Counted from the stretch's first letter, positions 23,151-32,666 are shown. The stretch is 64,000 bases of DNA from Pseudomonas putida (GCF_001941965.1 NZ_MKZO01000075.1:124001-188000), one strand, 5' to 3'. Translations and numbers: made by a program. The notes: generated from the letters alone by a model not told the origin.

Positions 23151-23506
23151 GTCTTATTCCCTTTGAAACTCTGAATTGTGATTACAGTTTCTTTCATCGG
23201 TTTGTAATGAAAGAGCACTGGGCTGGGTTGCAGGAAAGTAAGAGACGTCGAACGGTTGTAGCGAATCTCAGCCTACTGTTCCAGGTCACTAACCACGCGA
23301 CCCATGCAAACACAGTGCAATGACTCTACGCTAACTTCCGAGGGAAAAACAAGCCCTGGAGACCGCAGGTTTTAGGCTTTTTAGGCGGTTATCGGCAGTT
23401 CCTTAACGCCCTTTTTTCGGGCGTTGCGGCGCGTCATGTTCGAAAGTTTGCCGGTGCGTTCGAAATCGAATATCCCGAACGCATCATGACACCTGTTGTC
23501 CTCGGC
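23151..23506. other. Spacer between cold-shock gene and gcvT, about 356 bases
   Basis: This carries the long leader and promoter of the cold-shock gene (minus strand). Near gcvT it has two inverted repeats: AACGCCC/GGGCGTT at 23405-23425 with a T-rich loop, and TGCGTTCG/CGAACGCA at 23455-23483. Either could end gcvT transcripts, though neither has a clean T-run after the stem. Confidence 0.5.
23165..23213 (-). promoter_or_regulatory. Structured leader of the cold-shock mRNA with competing stems
   Basis: Three stems overlap and cannot all form. CTTTCAT (23191-23197) pairs with ATGAAAG (23207-23213). ATTACA (23181-23186) pairs with TGTAAT (23203-23208). GAAACT (23165-23170) pairs with AGTTTC (23186-23191). 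The last ends a few bases before the AAAGGGA ribosome site. A temperature-dependent switch is inferred. Confidence 0.5.
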
Positions 23507-24631
23507 TTAGCCTCGGTAGTAGCGCTGAGCCACGAACGGCATCCGGGCGACCTTCATCGCCACCCGCTTGCCGCGCACGATGGCCCAGACCGGGGTGTCC
23601 AGTGCTGCGTGAGCGCTATCCAGATAGCCCATGGCAACCGGTGCGCCCAGGGTCGGACCGAAGCCGCCGCTGCACACCTGGCCGATCACGGTGCCGGCCT
23701 CGTCGACGATCTCCGCGCCTTCACGCACCGGGGTGCGTTCCTGCGGCAGCAGGCCGACGCGCTTGCGGGCGACGCCGGACTGCTGCTGGGCGAAGACCTG
23801 CGCCGCACCCGGGAATCCACCGGCTCGGGCACCATCGGCACGCCGTGGCTTGGACACGGCCCAGAGCAGGCTGGCCTCGACCGGGGTGGTTTCGGTGTTC
23901 ATGTCATGGCCATACAGGCACAGGCCGGCTTCCAGGCGCAGCGAGTCGCGGGCACCCAGGCCGATGGCGGCCACTTCCGGTTCTTCCAGCAGGCGCCGGG
24001 CCAGGGCTTCGGCCTTGTGTGCCGGCACGGAAATCTCGTAGCCGTCCTCGCCGGTGTAGCCGGAACGGCTGACATAGCAGTCTTCGCCCAGCAACTGCAC
24101 CGGCGCGAACTGCATGAAGGTCATCTTCGCCACCTGCGGCGCCAGGCGCTCCAGCACCCTCACCGCCGCCGGGCCCTGCAGGGCGAGCAGGGCACGTTCC
24201 TCGAACAGCGGCTCGATCTCGCACTGTCCGCCGATATGCTGGCGCAGATGGGCCAGGTCCTGCTCCTTGCAGGCAGCGTTGACAACCAGGAACAACTCGC
24301 CGTCACCCAGGTTGGCGACCATCAGGTCATCGAGGATGCCGCCCTGTTCGTTGGTGAACATGGCGTAGCGCTGCATGCCCACCGGCAGGTCGATGATGTC
24401 CACCGGTACCAGGGTTTCCAGGGCCTTGGCCGCTTCGGCGCCGCGCAGGCGGATCTGGCCCATGTGCGAGACATCGAACAGGCCGGCCTGCTCACGGGTA
24501 TGCAGGTGTTCCTTCATCACCCCCAGCGGGTACTGCACCGGCATGTCGTAGCCGGCGAACGGCACCATGCGCGCGCCCAGTTCCAGGTGCAGGGCATGCA
24601 GCGGGGTTTTCAGCAGTGTTTCGGTGGACAT
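23507..24631 (-). CDS. gcvT: GcvT, aminomethyltransferase (glycine cleavage T protein)
   Basis: This encodes a 374-residue folate enzyme. It takes the aminomethyl group from lipoyl-GcvH and releases ammonia and 5,10-methylene-tetrahydrofolate. Motifs: LHLELGARMVPFAGYDMPVQYP, the catalytic region AGLFDVSHMGQIRL, GYTGEDGYEI, and the late ARDSLRLEAGLCLYGHD. It is the last gene of the unit gcvH-gcvP-sdaA-gcvT, 27 bases after sdaA. This is the second, catabolic type of glycine cleavage cluster in pseudomonads, in which serine dehydratase is included. Confidence 0.96.
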   Translation of the reverse strand: MSTETLLKTPLHALHLELGARMVPFAGYDMPVQYPLGVMKEHLHTREQAGLFDVSHMGQIRLRGAEAAKALETLVPVDIIDLPVGMQRYAMFTNEQGGILDDLMVANLGDGELFLVVNAACKEQDLAHLRQHIGGQCEIEPLFEERALLALQGPAAVRVLERLAPQVAKMTFMQFAPVQLLGEDCYVSRSGYTGEDGYEISVPAHKAEALARRLLEEPEVAAIGLGARDSLRLEAGLCLYGHDMNTETTPVEASLLWAVSKPRRADGARAGGFPGAAQVFAQQQSGVARKRVGLLPQERTPVREGAEIVDEAGTVIGQVCSGGFGPTLGAPVAMGYLDSAHAALDTPVWAIVRGKRVAMKVARMPFVAQRYYRG

Positions 24632-24658
24632 GTAGGACTCCTGGGTTGCAAAGGGATG

Positions 24659-26035
<1,377 letters not shown>

Positions 26036-26066
26036 CAGACTTCCTCCGGGTGTGGGATTTTGGGGC

Positions 26067-26162
26067 CGCTTTGCGGCCCTTCGCGGGCAAGCCACGCTCC
26101 TACAAGAACACCGCGTACCTCTGTAGGAGCGTGGCTTGCCCGCGAAGGACCGCAAAGCGGTC
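26067..26162. repeat. REP pair (family 2)
   Basis: CTTCGCGGGCAAGCCACGCT and its inverse GTAGGAGCGTGGCTTGCCCG copy are bordered by GGACCGC/GCGGTCC-like arms. The unit differs from family 1. It lies between gcvP and sdaA inside the operon. Confidence 0.93.
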
Positions 26163-26174
26163 CCCGAATACACC

Positions 26175-29030
26175 TCAAACCTCCTGGTAACTCTCGATCG
26201 ACGGGCAAGCGCACACCAGGTTGCGGTCACCGAACACGTTGTCGACCCGACCCACCGGCGGCCAGTACTTGCCTTCAACCAGCGATGGCAGCGGGTACAC
26301 CGCCTGCTCGCGGCTATAAGCATGCGGCCATTCGCCCGCCAGTTCGGCCGCGGTGTGCGGGGCGTTCTTCAGCGGGTTGTCGTCCTTGTCCAGGCTGCCG
26401 TTCTCCACCGCGCGAATCTCTTCGCGGATGCGGATCATCGCTTCGCAGAAGCGGTCCAGTTCTTCCTTGGACTCGCTTTCGGTCGGTTCGATCATCAGGG
26501 TGCCGGCGACCGGGAAGGACATGGTCGGGGCATGGAAGCCGAAATCGATCAGGCGCTTGGCCACGTCGTCGACGCTGATGCCGCTGGTGTCCTTGAGCGG
26601 ACGCAGGTCGAGGATGCATTCATGGGCAACCAGGCCGTTGCTGCCGGTGTACAGCACAGGATAGTGCTCTTCCAGGCGACGGGCGATGTAGTTGGCGTTG
26701 AGGATCGCCATCTGCGAGGCACGCTTGAGGCCGGCGCCACCCATCATGCGGATGTACATCCAGGTGATCGGCAGGATGCTGGCGCTGCCGAACGGCGCCG
26801 CACAGACCGCGCCCTGCTTGTTCTCCATGTGCGCGTGACCCGGCAGGAATGGCGCCAGGTGCGCCTTGACGCCGATCGGGCCGACGCCCGGGCCGCCACC
26901 GCCGTGAGGGATGCAGAAGGTCTTGTGCAGGTTCAGGTGCGAGACGTCGCCGCCGAACTTGCCCGGGGCGCAGAGGCCGACCATGGCATTCATGTTGGCG
27001 CCGTCGATGTACACCTGGCCGCCGTTGTCATGGATGATCGCGCAGATCTCGCCGATGGCTTCCTCGAACACGCCGTGGGTCGACGGGTAGGTGATCATCA
27101 GCGCGGCGAGGTGCTCGCGGTGCTCGATGGCCTTGGCCCGCAGGTCGTCGATGTCCACGTTGCCGCGGGCGTCACAGGCGGTCACCACCACGCGCATGCC
27201 GGCCATATGGGCGGTGGCCGGGTTGGTGCCGTGGGCCGAGGACGGAATCAGGCAGATATCGCGGCGCTCGTCGCCACGGCTCTGGTGGTAAGCGCGGATC
27301 GCCAGCAGGCCGGCGTACTCGCCCTGGGAGCCGGCGTTCGGCTGCAGCGACACGGCGTCGTAGCCGGTGGCGGCGCAGAGCATGGCTTCCAGTTCGGACG
27401 TCAGTTGCTGGTAGCCCTGGCTTTGTTCAGCCGGAGCGAAGGGGTGCAGGCTGCCGAATTCGGCCCAGGTCACGGGGATCATCTCGCTGGCAGCGTTGAG
27501 CTTCATGGTGCAGGAGCCCAGCGGGATCATGGTGCGATCCAGCGCCAGGTCCTTGTCGGCCAGGCGGCGCAGGTAGCGCATCAGCTCGGTTTCGCTGTGG
27601 TAGCGGTTGAACACCGGGTGCTCGAGGATCGCCGACTGGCGCAGCAGGGCCACCGGCAGTTGCGCGGCGGTGCTGGCGGCCAGGGCGGCGAAGTCCGGGG
27701 CGGTCTTGCCTTGGGCGAACAGTGCCCACAGCGCTTCGACATCGGCCTGGGTGCTGGTTTCGTCGAGGGACAGGCCCACGCGCTGGTCATCGATCTGGCG
27801 CAGGTTGAAGCCGGCGGCGCGGGCTTGTGCGTGCAGCTCGGCAGTGGCCGCGCCGGTCGCCAGGGTCAGGGTGTCGAAGAAGGCGCTGGTTTCCACGGTC
27901 ACGCCCAGGCCGTTGAGGCCGGCGGCGAGGATCGCGGTCAGTTGGTGGGTGCGTGCAGCGATCTGCTTGAGGCCCTGCGGACCGTGGTAGACGGCGTACA
28001 TGCTGGCGATATTGGCCAGCAGCACCTGGGCGGTGCAGATGTTGCTGGTGGCCTTCTCGCGGCGGATATGCTGCTCGCGGGTCTGCATGGCCAGGCGCAG
28101 GGCGGTCTTGCCGAAGCGGTCGATGGACACGCCGACCAGGCGGCCCGGCATATCACGCTTGAACGCATCGCGGGTGGAGAAGTAGGCCGCGTGCGGGCCG
28201 CCGAAGCCCAGCGGGACACCGAAGCGCTGGGCGCTGCCGATGGCCACGTCGGCGCCGAATTCGCCCGGCGGGGTCAGCAGGGTCAGGGCCAGCAGGTCGG
28301 CGGCGACCGCGACCAGGGCATTGGCAGCATGGAAGCGCTCGACCAGCTCGCGGTAGTCGAAGACTTCACCATGGCTCGCCGGGTATTGCAGTACGGCGCC
28401 GAAGAAGCGGCTGACATCGCTCAGTTCGCGCTCGTCGCCGACCACCACGTCGATGCCCAGCGGCTCGGCACGGGTACGCAGCACGTCGAGGGTTTGCGGG
28501 TGGCAATGCACGGAGGCGAAGAAGGCGTGGCTGCCCTTGTTCTTGCTCAGGCGCTTGCAGAAGGTCATGGCTTCGGCGACGGCGGTGGCTTCGTCGAGCA
28601 GCGAGGCGTTGGCGATCGGCAGGCCGGTGAGGTCGCTGACCAGGGTCTGGAAGTTCAGCAGGGCTTCCAGGCGACCCTGGGAAATCTCCGGCTGGTACGG
28701 GGTATAGGCGGTGTACCAGGCCGGGTTTTCCAGGAGGTTGCGCAGGATTGGCGCCGGGGTGTGGCAGTTGTAGTAGCCCTGGCCGATAACGCTTTTCAGC
28801 AGCTGGTTCTTGCCGGCGATGGCTTTCAGCGTGGCGAGGGCATCGGCCTCGCTCTGGCCCTGGCCCATGTCCAGCACGCTGGTGCCCTTGATGCTGTCGG
28901 GGATGACCGCGGCGCTCATGGCGTCCAGCGAGTCGAAGCCGAGGGTGGCGAGCATGGCCTGCTCATCGGCCTGGCGCGGGCCGATATGGCGGGCGATGAA
29001 TTCGTTGGCGGTGCCGAGATTGATGGTCAT
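26175..29030 (-). CDS. gcvP: GcvP, glycine dehydrogenase (decarboxylating) P protein
   Basis: This encodes a 951-residue PLP enzyme that decarboxylates glycine and loads the aminomethyl group on lipoyl-GcvH. It is the fused single-chain form, with an inactive N-terminal half (YTPYQPEISQGRLEALLNFQTLVSDLTG) and an active C-terminal half. PLP lysine lies in SHLNLHKTFCIPHGGGGPG, and a glycine-rich loop surrounds it. Other blocks are MIPLGSCTMKLNA and MMGGAGLKRAS. The stop of gcvH is only 10 bases upstream, so the two are co-expressed. Confidence 0.97.
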   Translation of the reverse strand: MTINLGTANEFIARHIGPRQADEQAMLATLGFDSLDAMSAAVIPDSIKGTSVLDMGQGQSEADALATLKAIAGKNQLLKSVIGQGYYNCHTPAPILRNLLENPAWYTAYTPYQPEISQGRLEALLNFQTLVSDLTGLPIANASLLDEATAVAEAMTFCKRLSKNKGSHAFFASVHCHPQTLDVLRTRAEPLGIDVVVGDERELSDVSRFFGAVLQYPASHGEVFDYRELVERFHAANALVAVAADLLALTLLTPPGEFGADVAIGSAQRFGVPLGFGGPHAAYFSTRDAFKRDMPGRLVGVSIDRFGKTALRLAMQTREQHIRREKATSNICTAQVLLANIASMYAVYHGPQGLKQIAARTHQLTAILAAGLNGLGVTVETSAFFDTLTLATGAATAELHAQARAAGFNLRQIDDQRVGLSLDETSTQADVEALWALFAQGKTAPDFAALAASTAAQLPVALLRQSAILEHPVFNRYHSETELMRYLRRLADKDLALDRTMIPLGSCTMKLNAASEMIPVTWAEFGSLHPFAPAEQSQGYQQLTSELEAMLCAATGYDAVSLQPNAGSQGEYAGLLAIRAYHQSRGDERRDICLIPSSAHGTNPATAHMAGMRVVVTACDARGNVDIDDLRAKAIEHREHLAALMITYPSTHGVFEEAIGEICAIIHDNGGQVYIDGANMNAMVGLCAPGKFGGDVSHLNLHKTFCIPHGGGGPGVGPIGVKAHLAPFLPGHAHMENKQGAVCAAPFGSASILPITWMYIRMMGGAGLKRASQMAILNANYIARRLEEHYPVLYTGSNGLVAHECILDLRPLKDTSGISVDDVAKRLIDFGFHAPTMSFPVAGTLMIEPTESESKEELDRFCEAMIRIREEIRAVENGSLDKDDNPLKNAPHTAAELAGEWPHAYSREQAVYPLPSLVEGKYWPPVGRVDNVFGDRNLVCACPSIESYQEV

Positions 29031-29040
29031 GGCAGGTTCC

Positions 29041-29424
29041 TCAGGCGTCGGCGTTGGCTTTGATCAGGCGGTCGTAGGCGTCCTGGTCGAGCAGTTGCGC
29101 GACGGCGCCGGCGTCGGCCGGAACGAAGCGGAAGAACCAGCCTTCGCCCAGCGGGTCTTCGTTGACCAGTTCCGGGCTGTCTTCCAGTTGCGGATTGACC
29201 TCGACCACTTCACCGTCCAGCGGCATGTACACGCCGCTGGCGGCTTTCACCGATTCCACGGTGGAGGCTTCGGCGCCCTTGGCGTACGCCTGCAGCTCCG
29301 GCAGTTGCACATAGACCACGTCGCCCAGGGCGTTCTGCGCGAAGGCGGTGATGCCCACGGTCACACTGCCGTCGGCTTCGGCACGCAGCCACTCGTGATC
29401 TTCGGTAAAACGCAACTCGCTCAT
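29041..29424 (-). CDS. gcvH: GcvH, lipoyl carrier H protein
   Basis: This encodes a 127-residue shuttle protein of the glycine cleavage system. The lipoyl attachment lysine is K60 in STVESVKAASG. Other hallmarks are FTEDHEWLRAEADGSVTVGIT and the C-terminal GEGWFFRF. I placed the start at MSELRFTEDHEW, preceded by GAGGAGT; the upstream frame overlaps the sigma-54 promoter and is not coding. It is the first structural gene of the glycine/serine unit and lies downstream of the sigma-54 activator and its sites. Confidence 0.96.
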   Translation of the reverse strand: MSELRFTEDHEWLRAEADGSVTVGITAFAQNALGDVVYVQLPELQAYAKGAEASTVESVKAASGVYMPLDGEVVEVNPQLEDSPELVNEDPLGEGWFFRFVPADAGAVAQLLDQDAYDRLIKANADA

Positions 29425-29509
29425 GGAAACTCCTCGAAGGCCGTCGTCGCGGCCGGATGCGGTAGTGGCCCGCCGGATGAACACGGCAGGCCGGGGCTGG
29501 AATCTCCAT

Positions 29510-29525
29510 AGCAAGTTTGCGGCCA
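29510..29525 (-). promoter_or_regulatory. Sigma-54 promoter of gcvH-gcvP-sdaA-gcvT
   Basis: On the minus strand the sequence reads TGGCCGC-AAAC-TTGCT, a close match to the -24/-12 consensus TGGCAC(G)-N4-TTGCW with the GG/GC pair correctly spaced. It lies 86 bases upstream of the gcvH ATG, downstream of three enhancer-type sites, and an activator of sigma-54 is encoded next door. Confidence 0.8.
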
Positions 29526-29589
29526 TATCCGCGAAAGCCCCGTAAATCGGGAGTTTCACGGATATTTCCTGACCGTTTTCAGAAAATGG

Positions 29590-29607
29590 TGTAACGAAAT
29601 CGCTACG
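29590..29607 (-). promoter_or_regulatory. GcsR-like enhancer site 1
   Basis: TGTAACGAAATCGCTACG matches the two-block form TGTAACG-N4-CGTTCCG that I recall for GcsR of P. aeruginosa. It is about 65 bases upstream of the sigma-54 promoter. Confidence 0.65.
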
Positions 29608-29670
29608 TGCGGGGAGGGCGAAAAAAGCTTTGAGGGATCAACACCTTGCTACAGCGTTGTTACAAGAGGT

Positions 29671-29688
29671 TGTAGCGAAATCACTACG
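29671..29688 (-). promoter_or_regulatory. GcsR-like enhancer site 2
   Basis: TGTAGCGAAATCACTACG is the same 18-base unit as site 1 with two changes. Together with site 3 it forms a perfect 16-base inverted repeat around a 3-base centre. Confidence 0.65.
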
Positions 29689-29689
29689 C

Positions 29690-29707
29690 TGTAGTGATTT
29701 CGCTACG
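29690..29707 (-). promoter_or_regulatory. GcsR-like enhancer site 3
   Basis: TGTAGTGATTTCGCTACG is the inverse partner of site 2, with centres 19 bases apart. It ends just before the stop codon of the activator gene. A weaker match lies at 29647-29664. Confidence 0.65.
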
Positions 29708-29712
29708 CTTGC

Positions 29713-31221
29713 TCAGTTTTTCGCTGAAATTCCGTACTTGCGCAGGCGATGGGCGATCGCCGTATGGGAAGTCTGCAGGCGGCTGGCCAATTGGCGAGTC
29801 GAGGGGTAGTCGGCGTAGAGCTTTTCCAGCAGGTTCTTTTCGAAGTCCTCGACCGCCTGTTCCAGGCTGGCGACTTCGCCGTCGTGCCCACGGGCCACCG
29901 AGGTGCCGGCGATATCCAGGTCGCCGATATCCACCAGGCTGCTTTCGCTGATGGCGGCGGCGCGGAAGATCACGTTCTGTAACTGCCGCACATTGCCCGG
30001 CCAGCGGTTGCCGAGCAGGGCGGGGAAGGTATCCGGGGCCAGGCGGCACAGCGGGCGCTGGATCTGGGTGCAGGCCTGCTGCATGAAATAGCGCGCCAGC
30101 AGGAGGATGTCCTGGCCGCGTTCGCGCAGCGGCGGCACTTCCAGGTTGAGGACGTTGAGGCGGTAGAACAGGTCTTCGCGGAAGCTGCCTTCGGCGACCA
30201 TCTTTTCCAGGTCGCGGTGGGTGGCGCTGAGGATCCGCACATTGACCTTGACCTCGCGGTCGCCGCCGACCCGGCGGAAGCTGCCGTCATTGAGAAAGCG
30301 CAGCAGCTTGGCCTGCAGGTACGGCGACATCTCACCGATCTCGTCGAGAAACACCGTGCCCTGGTTGGCCAGCTCCATCAGCCCCGGCTTGCCGCCGCGC
30401 TGCGCGCCGGTAAAGGCGCCAGGGGCGTAGCCGAACAGTTCGCTCTCGGCCAGGTTTTCCGGCAGCGCCGCGCAGTTGAGGGCGAGGAAGGGCGCAGCAT
30501 GCCGGCTGCTGATGGCATGGCAGGCGCGGGCCACCAGTTCCTTGCCGGTGCCGGTCTCACCGTGGATCAGCAGCGGCGCATCGAGGGCCGCGACGCGCAG
30601 GGCGCGGCTTTTCAGGGTGCGGATCGCCGGGGACTCGCCTAGCAGGGCGTCGAAGCCTTCGGCGTGGTCGTGGTGCAGGGCCGACAGGCGCTCGCCGATG
30701 CGGTTTGGCGGGTACAGGGTGACCAGCGCGCCGGCATCGGTGATCGGTGTCGAGTCGAGCAACAACGTCTGGCCGTTGAGCACCACTTCGCGCATCGGCA
30801 GGTGGAAGCCCTGTTCGATCAGGGTGGCGAGCAGTTCCGGCGCGTCGAACAGCTCGGCGATGCTGCGCCCCGCCGGCTCCTGGCCGCACAGGGCGATCAG
30901 CGCCGGGTTGGCCAGCAACACGTTGCCGGCGCTGTCGAGGGCCAGCACCGGGTCGCTCATGGCGGCGAGCAGGGCATCCAGTTGCAGGTGGCGACGCTGC
31001 CCGGGAAGGATGTCGACCACGCGCACGGTCTGCACGCCATGCACGTTGAGCAGGGCGTCGTGGAGCTCCTCGAGGACGAAGGGGTTCAGCGTCGGCGCAT
31101 CGATATAGACGTTCGGCGGCACCATCTCCACGGCGTCCAGGTTGAGGTTGCGCGCGCCCAGCAGGGCAAGCACTTCCTGGGTGATACCGACGCGGTCGAT
31201 GAAGCTGACATGGATGCGCAT
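29713..31221 (-). CDS. gcsR: TyrR/GcsR-type sigma-54 activator of glycine cleavage
   Basis: This encodes a 502-residue enhancer-binding protein. Domains: N-terminal ACT (residues 1-70, MRIHVSFIDRVGITQEVLALL), a PAS-like domain (about 80-170), AAA+ with Walker A GETGTGKE (221-228), GAFTGA (268-273, the sigma-54 contact) and Walker B VFLDEIGE (about 290-297), then a Fis-type HTH at the end (TRQLASRLQTSHTAIAHRLRKYG). By position, upstream of gcvH, it matches GcsR of P. aeruginosa, which senses glycine and activates the operon. The intact GAFTGA separates it from TyrR itself. It precedes the gcv genes on the same strand but probably has its own promoter. Confidence 0.88.
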   Translation of the reverse strand: MRIHVSFIDRVGITQEVLALLGARNLNLDAVEMVPPNVYIDAPTLNPFVLEELHDALLNVHGVQTVRVVDILPGQRRHLQLDALLAAMSDPVLALDSAGNVLLANPALIALCGQEPAGRSIAELFDAPELLATLIEQGFHLPMREVVLNGQTLLLDSTPITDAGALVTLYPPNRIGERLSALHHDHAEGFDALLGESPAIRTLKSRALRVAALDAPLLIHGETGTGKELVARACHAISSRHAAPFLALNCAALPENLAESELFGYAPGAFTGAQRGGKPGLMELANQGTVFLDEIGEMSPYLQAKLLRFLNDGSFRRVGGDREVKVNVRILSATHRDLEKMVAEGSFREDLFYRLNVLNLEVPPLRERGQDILLLARYFMQQACTQIQRPLCRLAPDTFPALLGNRWPGNVRQLQNVIFRAAAISESSLVDIGDLDIAGTSVARGHDGEVASLEQAVEDFEKNLLEKLYADYPSTRQLASRLQTSHTAIAHRLRKYGISAKN

Positions 31222-31283
31222 GGGAGGGAGATGGGTTCACGGCTGGCGAAGCGTGCAAGTATGCCTTGCGGCTGCGTGGTGGT

Positions 31284-31312
31284 CGAATGGCTTGCCAGCA
31301 GTGAGGGCCTGG
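31284..31312. repeat. Degenerate REP fragment (family 1)
   Basis: The sequence near GGCTTGCCAGC...GTGAGGGCC resembles half of a family 1 unit with several changes. It lies upstream of the activator gene. Confidence 0.4.
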
Positions 31313-31316
31313 GGGG

Positions 31317-31679
31317 TTATTCCAGGTGGGCCGGATCGATCGGGTCGCCGGACTTCACATTCAGCTTGCTGCGGATGTCTTCGAACATCTCGTCGAAGTG
31401 CATCCGGTGCGCCGAGGTGGCCAAGGCCTTGACCGGCATGCCATGGGCCTGGGTGATGCGGTCGATGGAGCGGGCGAAGTCGAAGGCCTGGTCCTTGGCG
31501 AGAAAGAACTTCTCGTCCACCGGTTTTTCCTGGATGGTCCCGTGCAGGCGGAACTCGATGCCTTTTCCTTCCCTGGGATCCTGGGCCACGTCGTAATCGA
31601 CGCAGTAGTTGTAGCTGTGGTCGTCCTTGTTCAGCGCATGGCGCTCGATATGCAGATGGCCTGGGGTGAACTGTGCCAT
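31317..31679 (-). CDS. Small protein downstream of arcC (DUF5064-like)
   Basis: This encodes a 120-residue cytoplasmic protein starting MAQFTPGHLHIERHALN, with alternating strands and helices (YNYCVDYDVAQ, GIEFRLHGTIQEKPVDEKFFLAKDQAFDFARSI). I connect it from memory with the pseudomonad DUF5064 family; no function is known. It is the last gene of the arginine deiminase unit, 57 bases after arcC, with a very strong hairpin in that gap, so its expression may be separated from the enzymes. An AAGGAGACCAC ribosome site precedes the ATG. Confidence 0.75.
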   Translation of the reverse strand: MAQFTPGHLHIERHALNKDDHSYNYCVDYDVAQDPREGKGIEFRLHGTIQEKPVDEKFFLAKDQAFDFARSIDRITQAHGMPVKALATSAHRMHFDEMFEDIRSKLNVKSGDPIDPAHLE

Positions 31680-31695
31680 GTGGTCTCCTTGTACG

Positions 31696-31741
31696 GTTGA
31701 AACAGGCGGGCCTGCCAGCAGGCCCGCCGAGGCGTTTCAAC
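31696..31741. terminator. Bipartite GC-rich hairpin at the arcC stop
   Basis: Outer arms GTTGAAAC/GTTTCAAC and inner arms GGCGGGCCTG/CAGGCCCGCC with a 4-base loop give 18 paired bases with one small internal loop. It includes the end of arcC. On the minus strand only a short T-rich tail follows, so it may be a partial terminator or a 3'-stabilising structure. Confidence 0.65.
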
Positions 31742-32666
31742 GATAGCTGAGGCCTGGGGATGCCGTGCTGACCCGGGTACCGGCGGTGCCTTTGACGATA
31801 TCCTCGATATCGCTCAGCGAGCCGATCACCGCGACTTTGCCTGTGTGACGGGCGAAATCGCAAGCTGCTTGCACCTTCGGCCCCATGGAGCCGGCGGCAA
31901 AGCCCAGGCGCTCCAGTTCATCCGGATGGGCCTGGGCGATGGCTTTCTGGGTCGGCTTGTTGAAGTCGACATAGGCCGCGTTGACGTCGGTGGCGATCAC
32001 CAGCAGGTCGGCCTCCAGCTGTTCGGCCAGGAGTGCCGAGCACAGGTCCTTGTCGATCACGGCCTCGATGCCCTGCAGCTTGCCGTCGGCACCATACATC
32101 GTTGGAATGCCGCCACCACCGGCACAGATCACGATACTGCTCTTTTCCAGCAGCCATTTGATCGGACGGATCTCGAAGATGCGCTTGGGTTTCGGGCTGG
32201 CGACCACGCGGCGGTATTTGTCGCCGTCGGGGGCGATGGCCCAGCCTTTCTCCTTCGCCAGGCGCTCGGCGTCTTCCTTGGAGTAGACCGGGCCGATGGG
32301 CTTGGTCGGGTTCTGGAAGGCCGGGTCCTTGGCGTCGACTTCGACCTGGGTGAGCAGGGTGGCGAAGGGCACCTCGAAGTCCAGCAGGTTGCCCAGTTCC
32401 TGTTCGATCATGTAGCCGATCATGCCTTCGGTCTCGGCACCGAGCACGTCCAGCGGGTAGGGGGTGACCGAGGTATAGGCCGCCGCCTGCAGCGACAGCA
32501 GGCCGACCTGCGGGCCATTGCCGTGGGCGATGACCAGCTGGTTGCCGGGATGGATCTTGGCGATCTGCTCGGTGGCGATGCGGATATTGGCGCGCTGATT
32601 GTCAGCGGTCATGGGCTCGCCACGGCGCAGCAGCGCGTTACCGCCTAGTGCTACAACGATACGCAT
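31737..32666 (-). CDS. arcC: ArcC, carbamate kinase
   Basis: This encodes a 309-residue kinase that makes ATP from carbamoyl phosphate and ADP, the energy-yielding step of the arginine deiminase pathway. Family marks: MRIVVALGGNALLRRGEPM, VIAHGNGPQVGLLSLQ, IVICAGGGGIPTMY, and AAGSMGPKVQAACDF. I chose the start at MRIVVALGG; the longer frame crosses a REP pair. It follows arcB with a 113-base gap that holds a REP pair, which may lower its expression relative to arcA and arcB. Confidence 0.97.
   Translation of the reverse strand: MRIVVALGGNALLRRGEPMTADNQRANIRIATEQIAKIHPGNQLVIAHGNGPQVGLLSLQAAAYTSVTPYPLDVLGAETEGMIGYMIEQELGNLLDFEVPFATLLTQVEVDAKDPAFQNPTKPIGPVYSKEDAERLAKEKGWAIAPDGDKYRRVVASPKPKRIFEIRPIKWLLEKSSIVICAGGGGIPTMYGADGKLQGIEAVIDKDLCSALLAEQLEADLLVIATDVNAAYVDFNKPTQKAIAQAHPDELERLGFAAGSMGPKVQAACDFARHTGKVAVIGSLSDIEDIVKGTAGTRVSTASPGLSYR

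Noticed and set aside
22881..23174. Open frame of 97 codons opposite the cold-shock gene
   Set aside because: It starts in the terminator and simply reads the csp gene backwards.
23405..23425. AACGCCC/GGGCGTT stem as the gcvT terminator
   Set aside because: The T-run lies in the loop rather than after the stem, so it does not fit a normal terminator; left only as a note in the spacer entry.
26136..29063. Open frame of 975 codons antisense to gcvP (and similar long ones at 23486-26029, 33902-36574 and 39059-41188)
   Set aside because: Each lies opposite a firmly identified gene, is rich in His/Gln/Val/Gly as expected of shadows, and has no recognisable domain.
29672..29706. Perfect 16-bp inverted repeat after the activator gene read as a terminator
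   Set aside because: No T-run follows on the minus strand, and each arm is itself an 18-base unit repeated at 29590, so binding sites explain it better.
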